A stretch of 64,000 nucleotides of DNA from Paenibacillus sp. J5C2022 (GTDB taxonomy: Bacteria > Bacillota > Bacilli > Paenibacillales > Paenibacillaceae). This document shows positions 24,006-32,174 of the stretch, in pieces; the first letter of the stretch is position 1, and each line of letters starts with the position of its first letter. The position numbers and the translations under genes are program-made. The stretch lies in contig NZ_JAOQJC010000002.1 of the NCBI RefSeq assembly GCF_025567625.1, positions 186,001 through 250,000 of the forward strand, in the 5' to 3' direction. The notes beneath the pieces were generated by a model, which saw only the letters and a list, made by a program, of their open reading frames with translations, was not told where the DNA came from and did no database searches.

Positions 24006-25409
24006 ATGAAGAAGCCGGAGGACATCCTGTATTTGAAGCAATTCGTCAAGCAGCATCCCGATAATCGGATGGGGTGGTACTTGCTCGGGAAGCATTACAG
24101 GGAAGCGGGGAAAGATGGGAAGGCCAATTACTGCTTTATCCAGGCAGGCGATATATACGACGCATACGAGCAGGAAAGTCATCCGCTGGCACATCCCGAG
24201 CAGCAGCTTGAAGAGCTGAAGCAATGGGACCGCAGGCAGAAGAAGAGGAAGCTGCTGCGCCGTACCGCGGTAGCCGCAGCGCTTCTGTTGATCGTTACGC
24301 TGCTTATTCCTTACAATCAGTTCGTAAGGAAGGACGAGCAGCCGGTCGATCAGCAGCCCGCAGCGACGACAACGACAACGGCCGCGAGATTGGCAGTTGG
24401 CGTTGTGTTCGTTCCGCAAGCTAACTTCCAGCCAGTCGGCTATGCGATGGAGAAGTTGATGGAAGCGGGCGGCGGAGCTCCGCGATATACGCTGGCGGCA
24501 TCCCTTGGCGAGGAAGGGGGCAAGATGCAGTGGATTAGCCGGGCGCGGCTCTATATGACGGCAGACAGGTCGCAAGGCGGCAATCCGCTAGAGCTGAAGC
24601 TCCTTGATCGTGAAGCGTGCCTGTGCGAGCCTTGGGATGCCAGCCGGGCGGAAGGCGTATTCAAGGACTGGAAGAAGCGGCAGGAGACGCACTGGGTACT
24701 TGGCAGCGGCATCTTGCAATATAAGCGAATATATGGCAATTGGCCGCAAAGTCTGAACGATCTCATCCGCCCGTATCCGAACAATGTACTATCGGGGGAA
24801 GGGGAAGGCATGAAGGAGAGCTTTGCCGGCCTGCTGGAAGCCATCAAGAAGAAAGCGGCATTAACGGAGAAGGATTCGCAAGACAGCGGAGAAGGGAATG
24901 CCAAGGCCGCAGCTGCAGATACGCTGCGTATGGTCGGCTCTAACGGGCTGTATGACGAGGATTGGGATAAACCGCTCGAGATCATCATCGATACCGACAG
25001 CTATCAGTTGGCCGTTGTACAGAACAACATGGTCATTCGCAGCTACACAGTTGGGCTGGGCGGAGACAAGACGCCGGAAGGCAGCTTCTATATTAGTGAG
25101 AAAGTAAGGGATCCGAAGGGAAGCCAAGAAGGGATGTTCGGGACGAGAGGCATGACGTTGTCGGGGACGCTGTACGCCATTCATGGGACTAATGAACCGG
25201 ATAGCATCGGCAAGGATGAATCGCTCGGCTGTATCCGGATGAGGGACTCCGATGTGGAGGAGCTATACGATCTGGTTCCGCTGGGTACAAGTGTGACCAT
25301 CAAGGGAGGGAAGCTTCCGTTCGGGCCGAAGAAGCCCGAGAACAATTTCTCGCTCGTACCGAAGCAAGACGAAAGCAATCCCTCCAAGGTGTACCAATGG
25401 CTGACCTGA
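24006..25409 (+). CDS. membrane-anchored L,D-transpeptidase (YkuD domain)
   Basis: A 467-residue protein. Residues 1-70 look like a short TPR-type helical repeat (QHPDNRMGWYLLGKHYREAG); one membrane segment follows at about 88-101, then a long extracytoplasmic linker. A YkuD catalytic domain lies at about 325-440 with HGTNEP and SLGCIRM (catalytic Cys about 409). The enzyme would make 3-3 peptidoglycan crosslinks or link proteins to the wall. ATG at 24006 follows GGAGGGGA (23992-23999). The unusual part is the cytosolic TPR-like head. It begins just downstream of the MITE-like element, which might carry its promoter. Confidence 0.85.
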   Translation: MKKPEDILYLKQFVKQHPDNRMGWYLLGKHYREAGKDGKANYCFIQAGDIYDAYEQESHPLAHPEQQLEELKQWDRRQKKRKLLRRTAVAAALLLIVTLLIPYNQFVRKDEQPVDQQPAATTTTTAARLAVGVVFVPQANFQPVGYAMEKLMEAGGGAPRYTLAASLGEEGGKMQWISRARLYMTADRSQGGNPLELKLLDREACLCEPWDASRAEGVFKDWKKRQETHWVLGSGILQYKRIYGNWPQSLNDLIRPYPNNVLSGEGEGMKESFAGLLEAIKKKAALTEKDSQDSGEGNAKAAAADTLRMVGSNGLYDEDWDKPLEIIIDTDSYQLAVVQNNMVIRSYTVGLGGDKTPEGSFYISEKVRDPKGSQEGMFGTRGMTLSGTLYAIHGTNEPDSIGKDESLGCIRMRDSDVEELYDLVPLGTSVTIKGGKLPFGPKKPENNFSLVPKQDESNPSKVYQWLT

Positions 25410-25454
25410 TTGCCGGATATGGACAGCTAGGATGTGAGTATAAGGAGAAGAGAG

Positions 25455-25592
25455 ATGGCAACAACAATGACGCCGGCGATGGAACAGATCCATATTAGCG
25501 CCTTCTTGTTTACTTCTTCTTTCTCTTTCGGTTTTATTGTTGCTGGTTTGCGTTTCGGAGCGCTCAATGGTATCAACCTTTCTTTGAAATAA
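25455..25592 (+). CDS. possible small membrane protein, 45 residues
   Basis: A short frame behind an AAGGAGAAGAG ribosome site at good spacing, beginning MATTMTPAMEQIHISAFLF. It is followed by a hydrophobic stretch (SFSFGFIVAGLRFGALNG) that could span or lie on the membrane. No family is recognised. It lies 45 bp after the L,D-transpeptidase and could be cotranscribed with it. The remaining gap to pyrD (25593-25801) contains only a weak dyad (CTTGTGAGAG with CTCTCGCAAG) and nothing else I can name. Expression is unproven. Confidence 0.4.
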   Translation: MATTMTPAMEQIHISAFLFTSSFSFGFIVAGLRFGALNGINLSLK

Positions 25593-25801
25593 TGTAGACA
25601 TGCATATATGCCTATATTGTAATCGTTTTAATCCATAGTCGCAACCAAATGCCCTTGTGAGAGGTTTATGTATTGATCGGCTCTCGCAAGGGTTGTTTGT
25701 CATGGAAGCTGACATGACCGCTCCATTTTGGAAGGGATAGCCCTTTTCTTTTTGCGGCAAAAGGGATAAACTGATCGATAGAGCATAATAGTCAGAACGG
25801 A

Positions 25802-26908
25802 GTGAAGTCGTTGTTATACGAAAAGCTGCTTAAACCTTATTTCTTTAAGATGGACCCCGAGAAAGCGCATCATCTCGTCATAGATGGTCTGGCTGCAGCT
25901 GGCAAGGTGCCGGGGGCGCTAGGCGTCATGAATGCCATGTACGGCGTTAATCCAATTCCCCAATTGTCTACGGAGCTGTTCGGCATTTCTTTCCCCCATC
26001 CTGTCGGACTGGCAGCGGGGCTTGATAAGAACGGGAAAGCGACTGACGGCTTCTCCAGCATAGGATTCGGGTTCATGGAAGTCGGAACGGTGACGCCAAA
26101 GGGACAGCCCGGCAATGAATTGCCCAGATTGTTCAGGCTCCCGCCCGATCAGGCGCTGATCAACCGGATGGGCTTCAACAATGAAGGTGCCGCGGCGATG
26201 GAGAATTCACTCAAGAGTCGGAAAGTGCATCGCATTCCCATTGCCGTCAATATAGGTAAAAATAAGGTGACTCCCAATGAAGAAGCGCATAAGGACTACC
26301 AGTCGTGCATTCAGTCACTTTATGAGTCCGGAGATTTCTTCGTGGTTAATATCAGCTCGCCCAATACGCAGGGATTGCGCGACTTGCAGCATGGCGAGGA
26401 GCTCCGCAGACTGCTGGACACGGTAACGGAAGAGATCAGGCAGCAGGCAGCGATGCGTAACGCCAAGCCGAAGCCGGTATTGGTGAAGATTGCTCCGGAC
26501 ATGTCTGACGAGGAACTGCAGCAGACGGTTGCAACGATTATGGTCAGCGGTGTATCCGGCATTATTGCCACGAATACAACGTTGTCACGGGACGGGCTGG
26601 TTCATGCCAACAAGTCAGAGACCGGCGGATTGTCCGGCATTCCGTTGAAGACTCGTTCTACGGAAGTGATACGCGCCGTATACGAACAGACAGGAGGCAA
26701 GCTGCCGATTATTGGTTCCGGAGGCATCTTTACCGCGCAGGATGCATACGATAAAATTCGCGCGGGTGCTTCGCTCGTAGAAATATATACGGCATTAATC
26801 TATAGAGGGCCCGGCCTGCTTCGCGAGTTGACAAGCGGGTTATCGGACTGCTTAAGAAGGGACGGCTACAGCCATATTGCGGAAGCAGTGGGTGCTGATC
26901 ACAGATAG
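25802..26908 (+). CDS. pyrD: dihydroorotate dehydrogenase, quinone type (class 2)
   Basis: A 368-residue flavoenzyme oxidising dihydroorotate to orotate in pyrimidine synthesis, passing electrons to membrane quinone. Class 2 is indicated by the N-terminal extension of about 50 residues (membrane-associating helices) before FPHPVGLAAGLDKNG, and by Ser in VNISSPNTQGLR rather than the Cys of class 1. FMN-binding GSGGIFTAQDAY follows. GTG at 25802 has only a weak upstream ribosome site (AACGGA). It stands outside any pyr operon here; the next gene, a RelQ-type synthetase, starts 17 bp later. Confidence 0.94.
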   Translation: MKSLLYEKLLKPYFFKMDPEKAHHLVIDGLAAAGKVPGALGVMNAMYGVNPIPQLSTELFGISFPHPVGLAAGLDKNGKATDGFSSIGFGFMEVGTVTPKGQPGNELPRLFRLPPDQALINRMGFNNEGAAAMENSLKSRKVHRIPIAVNIGKNKVTPNEEAHKDYQSCIQSLYESGDFFVVNISSPNTQGLRDLQHGEELRRLLDTVTEEIRQQAAMRNAKPKPVLVKIAPDMSDEELQQTVATIMVSGVSGIIATNTTLSRDGLVHANKSETGGLSGIPLKTRSTEVIRAVYEQTGGKLPIIGSGGIFTAQDAYDKIRAGASLVEIYTALIYRGPGLLRELTSGLSDCLRRDGYSHIAEAVGADHR

Positions 26909-26925
26909 ATACAGGAGGCGGCCGG

Positions 26926-27723
26926 ATGGACGGAAGAGACTGGAGTTTATTTTTACAGCCTTACGAACAGGCGGTTGAGGAATTAAAAGTCAAATTTAAA
27001 ACGATGCGGGTTGAGCTCAAGCTGCGGGAAGCATATGCGCCGATCGAATTCGTTACCGGGCGCGTGAAGCGTGTATCCAGCATTTTGGACAAGGCGAAGC
27101 GGCTGGGCGTTGCTTCTGACCAGTTGGAGACGGGCATTGAGGATATTGCCGGTATCCGCATCATGTGTCAATTCGTTGACGATATTCATAGAGTGGCGGA
27201 ATTAATCCGAAGCAGGCAGGACTTGAAGCTTGTCTACGAGAAAGACTACATTACCAACTACAAGGACAGCGGCTATCGCAGCTACCATATCATCGTAGAA
27301 TATCCCGTGCAGACGGCTCTCGGGTATAAAATAGTGCTTGCTGAAATTCAAATCAGGACACTTGCGATGAACTTTTGGGCGACGATCGAGCATTCCTTGA
27401 ATTACAAGTACAAGGAACGATTGCCAGAGGATGTAAGGGACCGGCTGAAGAAGGCTGCGGAAGCCGCATTTCTGCTGGACAACGAAATGACGCTCATCCG
27501 TCAGGAGATATTGGACGCCCAGACCGACTTCGAGGAGAGATCCAACATCGTCTCGCGAGTGCTGGGAGGTATACAGGACCTGTATTTTTACCATCGGGTC
27601 CGAGAGGCCGCCCAATATCAGATGAAATTTAATGAGCTATTCGAAGTGGAGGATTATCATGGCCTGAACGGATTGTATGCGAGCATTCAACAATCCATTG
27701 CGAAAGCGAAAAAAGGGGGATAG
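26926..27723 (+). CDS. small alarmone synthetase (RelQ/YjbM family)
   Basis: A 265-residue single-domain (p)ppGpp synthetase with no hydrolase, TGS or ACT domain. RelA/SpoT synthetase motifs are DIAGIRIMCQF (the R of the GTP-binding region), KDYITNYKDSGYRSYHIIVEY, LAEIQIRTLAMNFWATIEHSLNYKYK. It is somewhat longer than B. subtilis YjbM (about 211), with a helical C-terminal tail after about 200. ATG at 26926 follows AGGAGGCGG. It lies 17 bp after pyrD in the same direction, probably cotranscribed, and a terminator follows. Confidence 0.92.
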   Translation: MDGRDWSLFLQPYEQAVEELKVKFKTMRVELKLREAYAPIEFVTGRVKRVSSILDKAKRLGVASDQLETGIEDIAGIRIMCQFVDDIHRVAELIRSRQDLKLVYEKDYITNYKDSGYRSYHIIVEYPVQTALGYKIVLAEIQIRTLAMNFWATIEHSLNYKYKERLPEDVRDRLKKAAEAAFLLDNEMTLIRQEILDAQTDFEERSNIVSRVLGGIQDLYFYHRVREAAQYQMKFNELFEVEDYHGLNGLYASIQQSIAKAKKGG

Positions 27724-27739
27724 CCCCTTTACCGAACAG

Positions 27740-27788
27740 ATAACCTCTGAATGGGTGCGCAGTGCGTACAGTTCCGAGGTTATTTTTC
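27740..27788 (+). terminator. rho-independent terminator
   Basis: A stem ATAACCTC (27740-27747) with GAGGTTAT (27776-27783) is followed by TTTTT. A second small hairpin, AAAGGGG / CCCCTTT, overlaps the preceding stop codon. Confidence 0.75.
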
Positions 27789-27809
27789 TCAAGCTTAGGG
27801 GGATACAAA

Positions 27810-29345
27810 ATGATTGAAGGCTTGCCGGAACCATTTCTTGACAAGATGAAAACACTGCTAAAGGAAGAGTATGCCGATTTTATCGCTTCCTATTATGATT
27901 CGCGCGTATACGGTCTGCGTATCAATCCGTTGAAGCTAAAGCCGGATGAATGGCAGCGATTAACCTCCATGCAAGGCGAGGTGACGCCGATACCTTGGAC
28001 GAGCACAGGCTTCTACTACGAGGAAGAGGAGCGCCCAGGCAAGCATCCACATTACCATGCCGGCTTGTATTACATACAGGAGCCCAGCGCAATGGCGCCG
28101 GCCGAATTGCTAGACGTTCAGCCGGGACATCGCGTGCTTGATCTGTGCGCAGCGCCGGGCGGCAAGACGACGCAGCTGGCGGGCAAGCTGCAAGGGCAAG
28201 GGGTGTTGGTCGCGAACGACAATGCCTTGGAGCGCACCAAGGCGTTGGCCAAAAACATCGAACTCTCCGGCGTTCGCAATGCGGTTATTTTGAATGAAGA
28301 GCCGGGCAACATGGTGCGAGCATTCAAGGGGTGGTTCGACCGTATTTTAGTGGATGCGCCTTGCTCGGGAGAAGGCATGTTCCGTAAAAATCCTGCGATG
28401 AGCGATCAGTGGGAGAAGCACTCGGTAGAAAAATGCTCGCTTATGCAACGAGATATTCTGGAGCATGCGGCGAATATGCTTGCTCCGGGAGGCATGCTTC
28501 TATACTCCACGTGCACGTTCTCGCCGGAAGAGAACGAAAGCCAGCTGGCGGTATTTCTTGCCAAGCGTCCAGACTTCGAAGTTCAACCGATTCCGAAGCA
28601 ATGGGGATGGAGAGATGGTCGGCCGGATTGGGTAGACGCCGATCTGGCAGCGCAATTGTCGGAGGAAAGCTTGCAGAGCATGAAAGGAACGGCTAGGCTA
28701 TGGCCGCATCATGTGAATGGTGAGGGCCATTACTTGGCATTGTTGAAGCGGACAAGCAATACCGATGCAGGAGACCATTACGCTGAAGCGGAACAACCGA
28801 CAGCGGCATCAGAGCCGCAAAGGCCTGTAAAGATCGATCGGAAAGCGGGACGAAAGCGAAGACGCGAAGACAGGGAACAGCAAGCGACGGAGGTCGAACA
28901 AAGTCCTTTTGCAATTTGGCAGCAATTTGCCCAGGAGCATTTGCAATCGGCTGACGAGCTGGAGGGTAAGCTGGTAATATTCGGCTCGATCGTCTATTTG
29001 CAGCCTGAAGGCATTCCCGATCTTGGCGGACTTCGCGTCGTTCGCGCCGGATGGCTGATCGGAGAAGTGAAGCGCGACCGCTTCCATCCTTCGCAAGCTT
29101 TGGCCATGGGGCTCAGTTGCACACAAGCTGCAAGATGTATTCTCTGGAGTGCCGAGTCCGAAGAAGTCATTCGCTATTTGAAAGGTGAAACCTTGTTCGT
29201 AGACGAAGAGAAGATCCAGATGAAGTCTGAGACGTCAAGCAAGGGATATGTCCTTGTATGTTTAGACGGCTATCCGCTTGGCTGGGGCAAATATGTCGGA
29301 GGTATGTTGAAAAATGAATTAGCGGCAGGCTGGAGGCGGATATAG
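27810..29345 (+). CDS. rsmF: rRNA (cytosine-C5) methyltransferase, RsmF type
   Basis: A 511-residue RNA m5C methyltransferase of the NOP2/NSUN family. It has an N-terminal RNA-binding part to about residue 95, SAM loop DLCAAPGGKTTQLA, then DAPCSGEGMFRKNP and STCTFSPEENE carrying the two catalytic cysteines, and a C-terminal PUA-like domain after a charged linker (KAGRKRRRED). The layout equals that of RsmF/YebU-type enzymes acting on 16S rRNA; the exact base is not provable here. ATG at 27810 follows AGGGGGATA. The pseudouridine synthase gene starts 1 bp after its stop, so the two RNA-modification genes form an operon. Confidence 0.88.
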   Translation: MIEGLPEPFLDKMKTLLKEEYADFIASYYDSRVYGLRINPLKLKPDEWQRLTSMQGEVTPIPWTSTGFYYEEEERPGKHPHYHAGLYYIQEPSAMAPAELLDVQPGHRVLDLCAAPGGKTTQLAGKLQGQGVLVANDNALERTKALAKNIELSGVRNAVILNEEPGNMVRAFKGWFDRILVDAPCSGEGMFRKNPAMSDQWEKHSVEKCSLMQRDILEHAANMLAPGGMLLYSTCTFSPEENESQLAVFLAKRPDFEVQPIPKQWGWRDGRPDWVDADLAAQLSEESLQSMKGTARLWPHHVNGEGHYLALLKRTSNTDAGDHYAEAEQPTAASEPQRPVKIDRKAGRKRRREDREQQATEVEQSPFAIWQQFAQEHLQSADELEGKLVIFGSIVYLQPEGIPDLGGLRVVRAGWLIGEVKRDRFHPSQALAMGLSCTQAARCILWSAESEEVIRYLKGETLFVDEEKIQMKSETSSKGYVLVCLDGYPLGWGKYVGGMLKNELAAGWRRI

Positions 29346-29346
29346 C

Positions 29347-30093
29347 ATGGCGAATCGATTGCGGCTTGACAAGCTGCTGGCTAATATGGGCTTTGGGACT
29401 CGCAGTGAGATCAAGAGGGCGGTAAAGCTTGGCAAGGTAACGGTCGACGGCAATGTGGCGAGGGAAAGCGGGCAGATTATTGAACCTGAGAGGCATGTCG
29501 TCCAATATGAGGGTGAGTCGGTCGTATATCGCGATGTGATATACATGATGATGAATAAGCCGTCTGGTGTGATATCGGCTACGGAAGACACTCGCGATAA
29601 GACCGTCGTTGATCTCCTGAAGCCTGAGGATAGCTTGCTGAAGCCTTTCCCGGTAGGGCGGCTGGACAAGGATACGGTAGGTCTGCTGTTGCTTACAAAC
29701 GATGGGGCGTTGGCCCATGAACTGTTGTCGCCGAAGAAGCATGTTGACAAAACCTATGAAGCGCTGGTACTCGGAAAAGTAGGCGAAAGCGATATTGAAG
29801 CATTTGCGATGGGCGTTACGTTAGATGACGGTTATATGACTATGCCGGGGAAGCTTGTGATCGAGGAACATTCCGATCGGCAAGGGGAACCGTGCTCGTT
29901 CATACGGCTGACTATCAGAGAGGGGAAATTCCATCAAGTCAAGCGGATGTTTGAGGCGGTGGGGAAGCGCGTGCTTACGCTGAAGCGGATAAGTATGGGG
30001 CCGCTGAGGCTTGACGACGCTTTGGAAGAAGGACAATACCGAGAGTTGACCCCGGAAGAGGTGTCGCTTTTGAAAGGAAATCGCCAGAGCTAG
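29347..30093 (+). CDS. RsuA-family rRNA pseudouridine synthase
   Basis: A 248-residue pseudouridine synthase. N-terminal S4 domain (LRLDKLLANMGFGTRSEIKRAVKLGKVTVDG, about 5-37), then the catalytic domain with the conserved PVGRLDKDTVGLLLLTNDG holding the catalytic Asp, and KTYEALV. It is of the RsuA/RluB/E/F group, likely modifying 16S rRNA (RsuA) or 23S; B. subtilis YtzG is the closest type I recognise. It directly abuts the RsmF-type gene. Its stop codon lies in the loop of the terminator hairpin. Confidence 0.9.
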   Translation: MANRLRLDKLLANMGFGTRSEIKRAVKLGKVTVDGNVARESGQIIEPERHVVQYEGESVVYRDVIYMMMNKPSGVISATEDTRDKTVVDLLKPEDSLLKPFPVGRLDKDTVGLLLLTNDGALAHELLSPKKHVDKTYEALVLGKVGESDIEAFAMGVTLDDGYMTMPGKLVIEEHSDRQGEPCSFIRLTIREGKFHQVKRMFEAVGKRVLTLKRISMGPLRLDDALEEGQYRELTPEEVSLLKGNRQS

Positions 30094-30111
30094 CGCTCTG
30101 GCGATTTTGGT
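30078..30111 (+). terminator. terminator overlapping the pseudouridine synthase stop codon
   Basis: A perfect 13-bp stem (30078-30090 with 30095-30107) with a TAGC loop formed by the stop codon is followed by TTTT. Confidence 0.9.
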
Positions 30112-30117
30112 GTATGG

Positions 30118-30219
30118 TTAGTAATACAGAAAAGTCCTCGTTACGATGACTAACAGTATAAACAAAACCAGGATAACACCTGTCGTCGTGTAGCCTCCAT
30201 GTACACCGGACATGCCCAT
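30118..30219 (-). CDS. YjcZ-type small sporulation membrane peptide
   Basis: A 33-residue peptide: Gly/Tyr-rich head MGMSGVHGGYTTTG then one hydrophobic segment VILVLFILLVIVTRTFLYY. This is the layout of the YjcZ family of tiny spore-associated membrane proteins. It has a strong ribosome site, TAGGAGGA on the minus strand. The ORF is too short for ordinary gene finders. Function is unknown. It is convergent with the pseudouridine synthase gene and downstream of the leftward helicase gene, about 170 bp away, with no clear promoter recognised. Confidence 0.75.
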   Translation of the reverse strand: MGMSGVHGGYTTTGVILVLFILLVIVTRTFLYY

Positions 30220-30389
30220 TCCTCCTAAAGCGTAAGATTTCCGCAAGCGGGAGTTATGCTTGCCGGGAACCAGAAGCTGCTCCTACTTACGGCATAATAT
30301 AGTATATGAACAACTTTCTGTTTGGACTGGACAGCTATCACGGTGTATTTGGGTTTGGGCGACGTATTCTCCATCAGGTCAAGGAATGA

Positions 30390-31982
30390 CTAACTACGAT
30401 TACCTCGGCCGTTTCCTTTCCCGCTTCTGCCATTGGACCTTCCTCCAGAGCGGTTGTTGGACTGGATGCTGGATCGGCCGTCAGAACGCCCTCCGGAACG
30501 GCTGTCGGAACGCCCTCCGGAACGGTTGTCGGAACGCCCTCCGGAACGGTTGTCGGAACGCCCTCCGGAACGGTTGTCGGAACGCCCTCCGGAACGGTTG
30601 TCGGAACGCCCTCCGGAACGGCCGCCGGATTTGTCATTTGATCGATCGCCGATAGGCAGATCGGATGATTCCCAGGGATTACGGCTTGTCCCATCGCTCA
30701 GCGAACGGTTCGTGTTATTCCTGCCGGAACGAGTGGATTGACTGCTGCCAGTTCTTCTGACTTTCCCACTTTCCTTCCCGCCGCGCGAGCGGTTCCGACT
30801 GGCTGCTCTCTCTGAGGATGGATGGTCGGAGGCGCTTCTTGATTGGCCTCCTGTACGCAAGGAGCCGTCCCGCTCCAGTTTTCTGCGGTCGATTCCGGAT
30901 TTAATGCCTTTCTCGATTGAAGCAAGCTTGGAATTGTCGTACGGCGTTGCCAGCGTGACGGCCATGCCGGAATGCCCGGCCCGTCCTGTTCTTCCAATTC
31001 TGTGAATATATATTTCTGCATCTTGCGGTACGTCATAATTGTATACATGCGTGACGCCTTCTACATCCAGTCCGCGTGCTGCGACATCAGTTGCTACCAG
31101 CATTTGCAGCTTGGCTTCACGGAATCGCTTCATAACTTGCTCGCGTTTGGCTTGCGTTAGATCGCCATGCAGCTCGTCGCATTCGAACCCATGCTCCTGC
31201 AAGGCTTCGTTAAGTTTTTTGGCCCGTATTTTAGTTCTGCAGAAAATTACCGCAAGGTAAGGCCGGTGCGTCTCCAGTAGTTCCACAAGCGCTCGCTGCT
31301 TGCCGCGGTCAGTCGTTTCCACGATAATTTGTTTAATGTTGTCCAGCGTAACATTCGTGCTTTTTATTTGCACATCGATGGGATTGTTCATATATTCACT
31401 GGCCAATCTCCGGATCGCTTCGGGCATGGTGGCCGAGAACAGCATCGTTTGCCTTGCGCGTGGAGTGCTGGCAATAATGCTTTCGACTTCCGGAAGAAAG
31501 CCCATGTGAAGCATTTGATCCGCTTCATCCAGCACAAGCATGGATAGCTTGCCCAGATTAACCGTACCGCGTGTAAGGTGATCAATCAGTCTGCCTGGTG
31601 TTGCGACGACGATGTGGGGAGTGTGTTTAAGCTTTCGGATTTGCGCTTCTACATCTTGTCCGCCGTATGCGGCCAATACCCTCACTTCGTAAGCAGAAGC
31701 CAGCTTTTTCAATTCTGATGTAATTTGCAGGGCCAATTCGCGGGTGGGTGTTAAAATTAGCGCTTGAACCTGCTCCTTGTTCGTTTGGATACGCTGCAGC
31801 ATCGGAAGCGCGAATGCGAGTGTCTTCCCGGTACCGGTCTGGGCTTGCGCGATAACGTCCTGTTCTTTAAGCAAGAGGGGGATGGTCTCTCGCTGAACGG
31901 GAGTTGGTGCGCTAATTCCTTGCTGTATCAATAATTCCGTAAGCTCGGGCTTGACGCCAAGAGCGTTGAATGCCTTTGACAT
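30390..31982 (-). CDS. DEAD-box RNA helicase with repeat-built tail
   Basis: A 530-residue DEAD-box helicase, second in this window. Q motif [51 protein letters not shown] and [10 protein letters not shown] are complete. After about residue 375 comes a low-complexity basic tail rich in Arg, Ser, Gly and Asn. It includes several SGGRSDNR octapeptides encoded by 24-bp tandem repeats. The tail probably binds RNA and may vary in length among strains. Which B. subtilis helicase (CshB, DeaD or YfmL) it corresponds to cannot be decided. ATG at 31982 has GAGGAG about 10 nt upstream. Confidence 0.9.
   Translation of the reverse strand: MSKAFNALGVKPELTELLIQQGISAPTPVQRETIPLLLKEQDVIAQAQTGTGKTLAFALPMLQRIQTNKEQVQALILTPTRELALQITSELKKLASAYEVRVLAAYGGQDVEAQIRKLKHTPHIVVATPGRLIDHLTRGTVNLGKLSMLVLDEADQMLHMGFLPEVESIIASTPRARQTMLFSATMPEAIRRLASEYMNNPIDVQIKSTNVTLDNIKQIIVETTDRGKQRALVELLETHRPYLAVIFCRTKIRAKKLNEALQEHGFECDELHGDLTQAKREQVMKRFREAKLQMLVATDVAARGLDVEGVTHVYNYDVPQDAEIYIHRIGRTGRAGHSGMAVTLATPYDNSKLASIEKGIKSGIDRRKLERDGSLRTGGQSRSASDHPSSERAASRNRSRGGKESGKVRRTGSSQSTRSGRNNTNRSLSDGTSRNPWESSDLPIGDRSNDKSGGRSGGRSDNRSGGRSDNRSGGRSDNRSGGRSDNRSGGRSDSRSGGRSDGRSSIQSNNRSGGRSNGRSGKGNGRGNRS
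30482..30625. repeat. six 24-bp tandem repeats inside the helicase gene
   Basis: Six consecutive 24-bp units; the second to fifth (30506-30601) are identical and the outer two differ by a few bases. Read on the minus strand each unit encodes the octapeptide SGGRSDNR (SDSR and SGGR variants at the ends). The unit is a multiple of three, so copy-number change keeps the frame. Confidence 0.95.
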
Positions 31983-32174
31983 GTTATCGTACTCCTCATT
32001 TCATCTCATCATATGAAGCTTAGTATAACAGTTAAGGGCGAGGAGTGCATCTTCGAGTTCAGTATGATATGCTATTAGCCGATATCCTTCGATAACAATT
32101 GGGATATGGAGGGATGTTTTACTCAAGGGTCATACATTTTCACACATGAATCGGAAGGTGGATTATCTACAACT

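Noticed and set aside
30482..30625. CRISPR array
   Set aside because: The units are contiguous without spacers and lie in a coding sequence.
30433..30741. Rightward frame across the 24-bp repeats
   Set aside because: A repeat unit divisible by three leaves several frames open on both strands; only the leftward helicase frame has domains.
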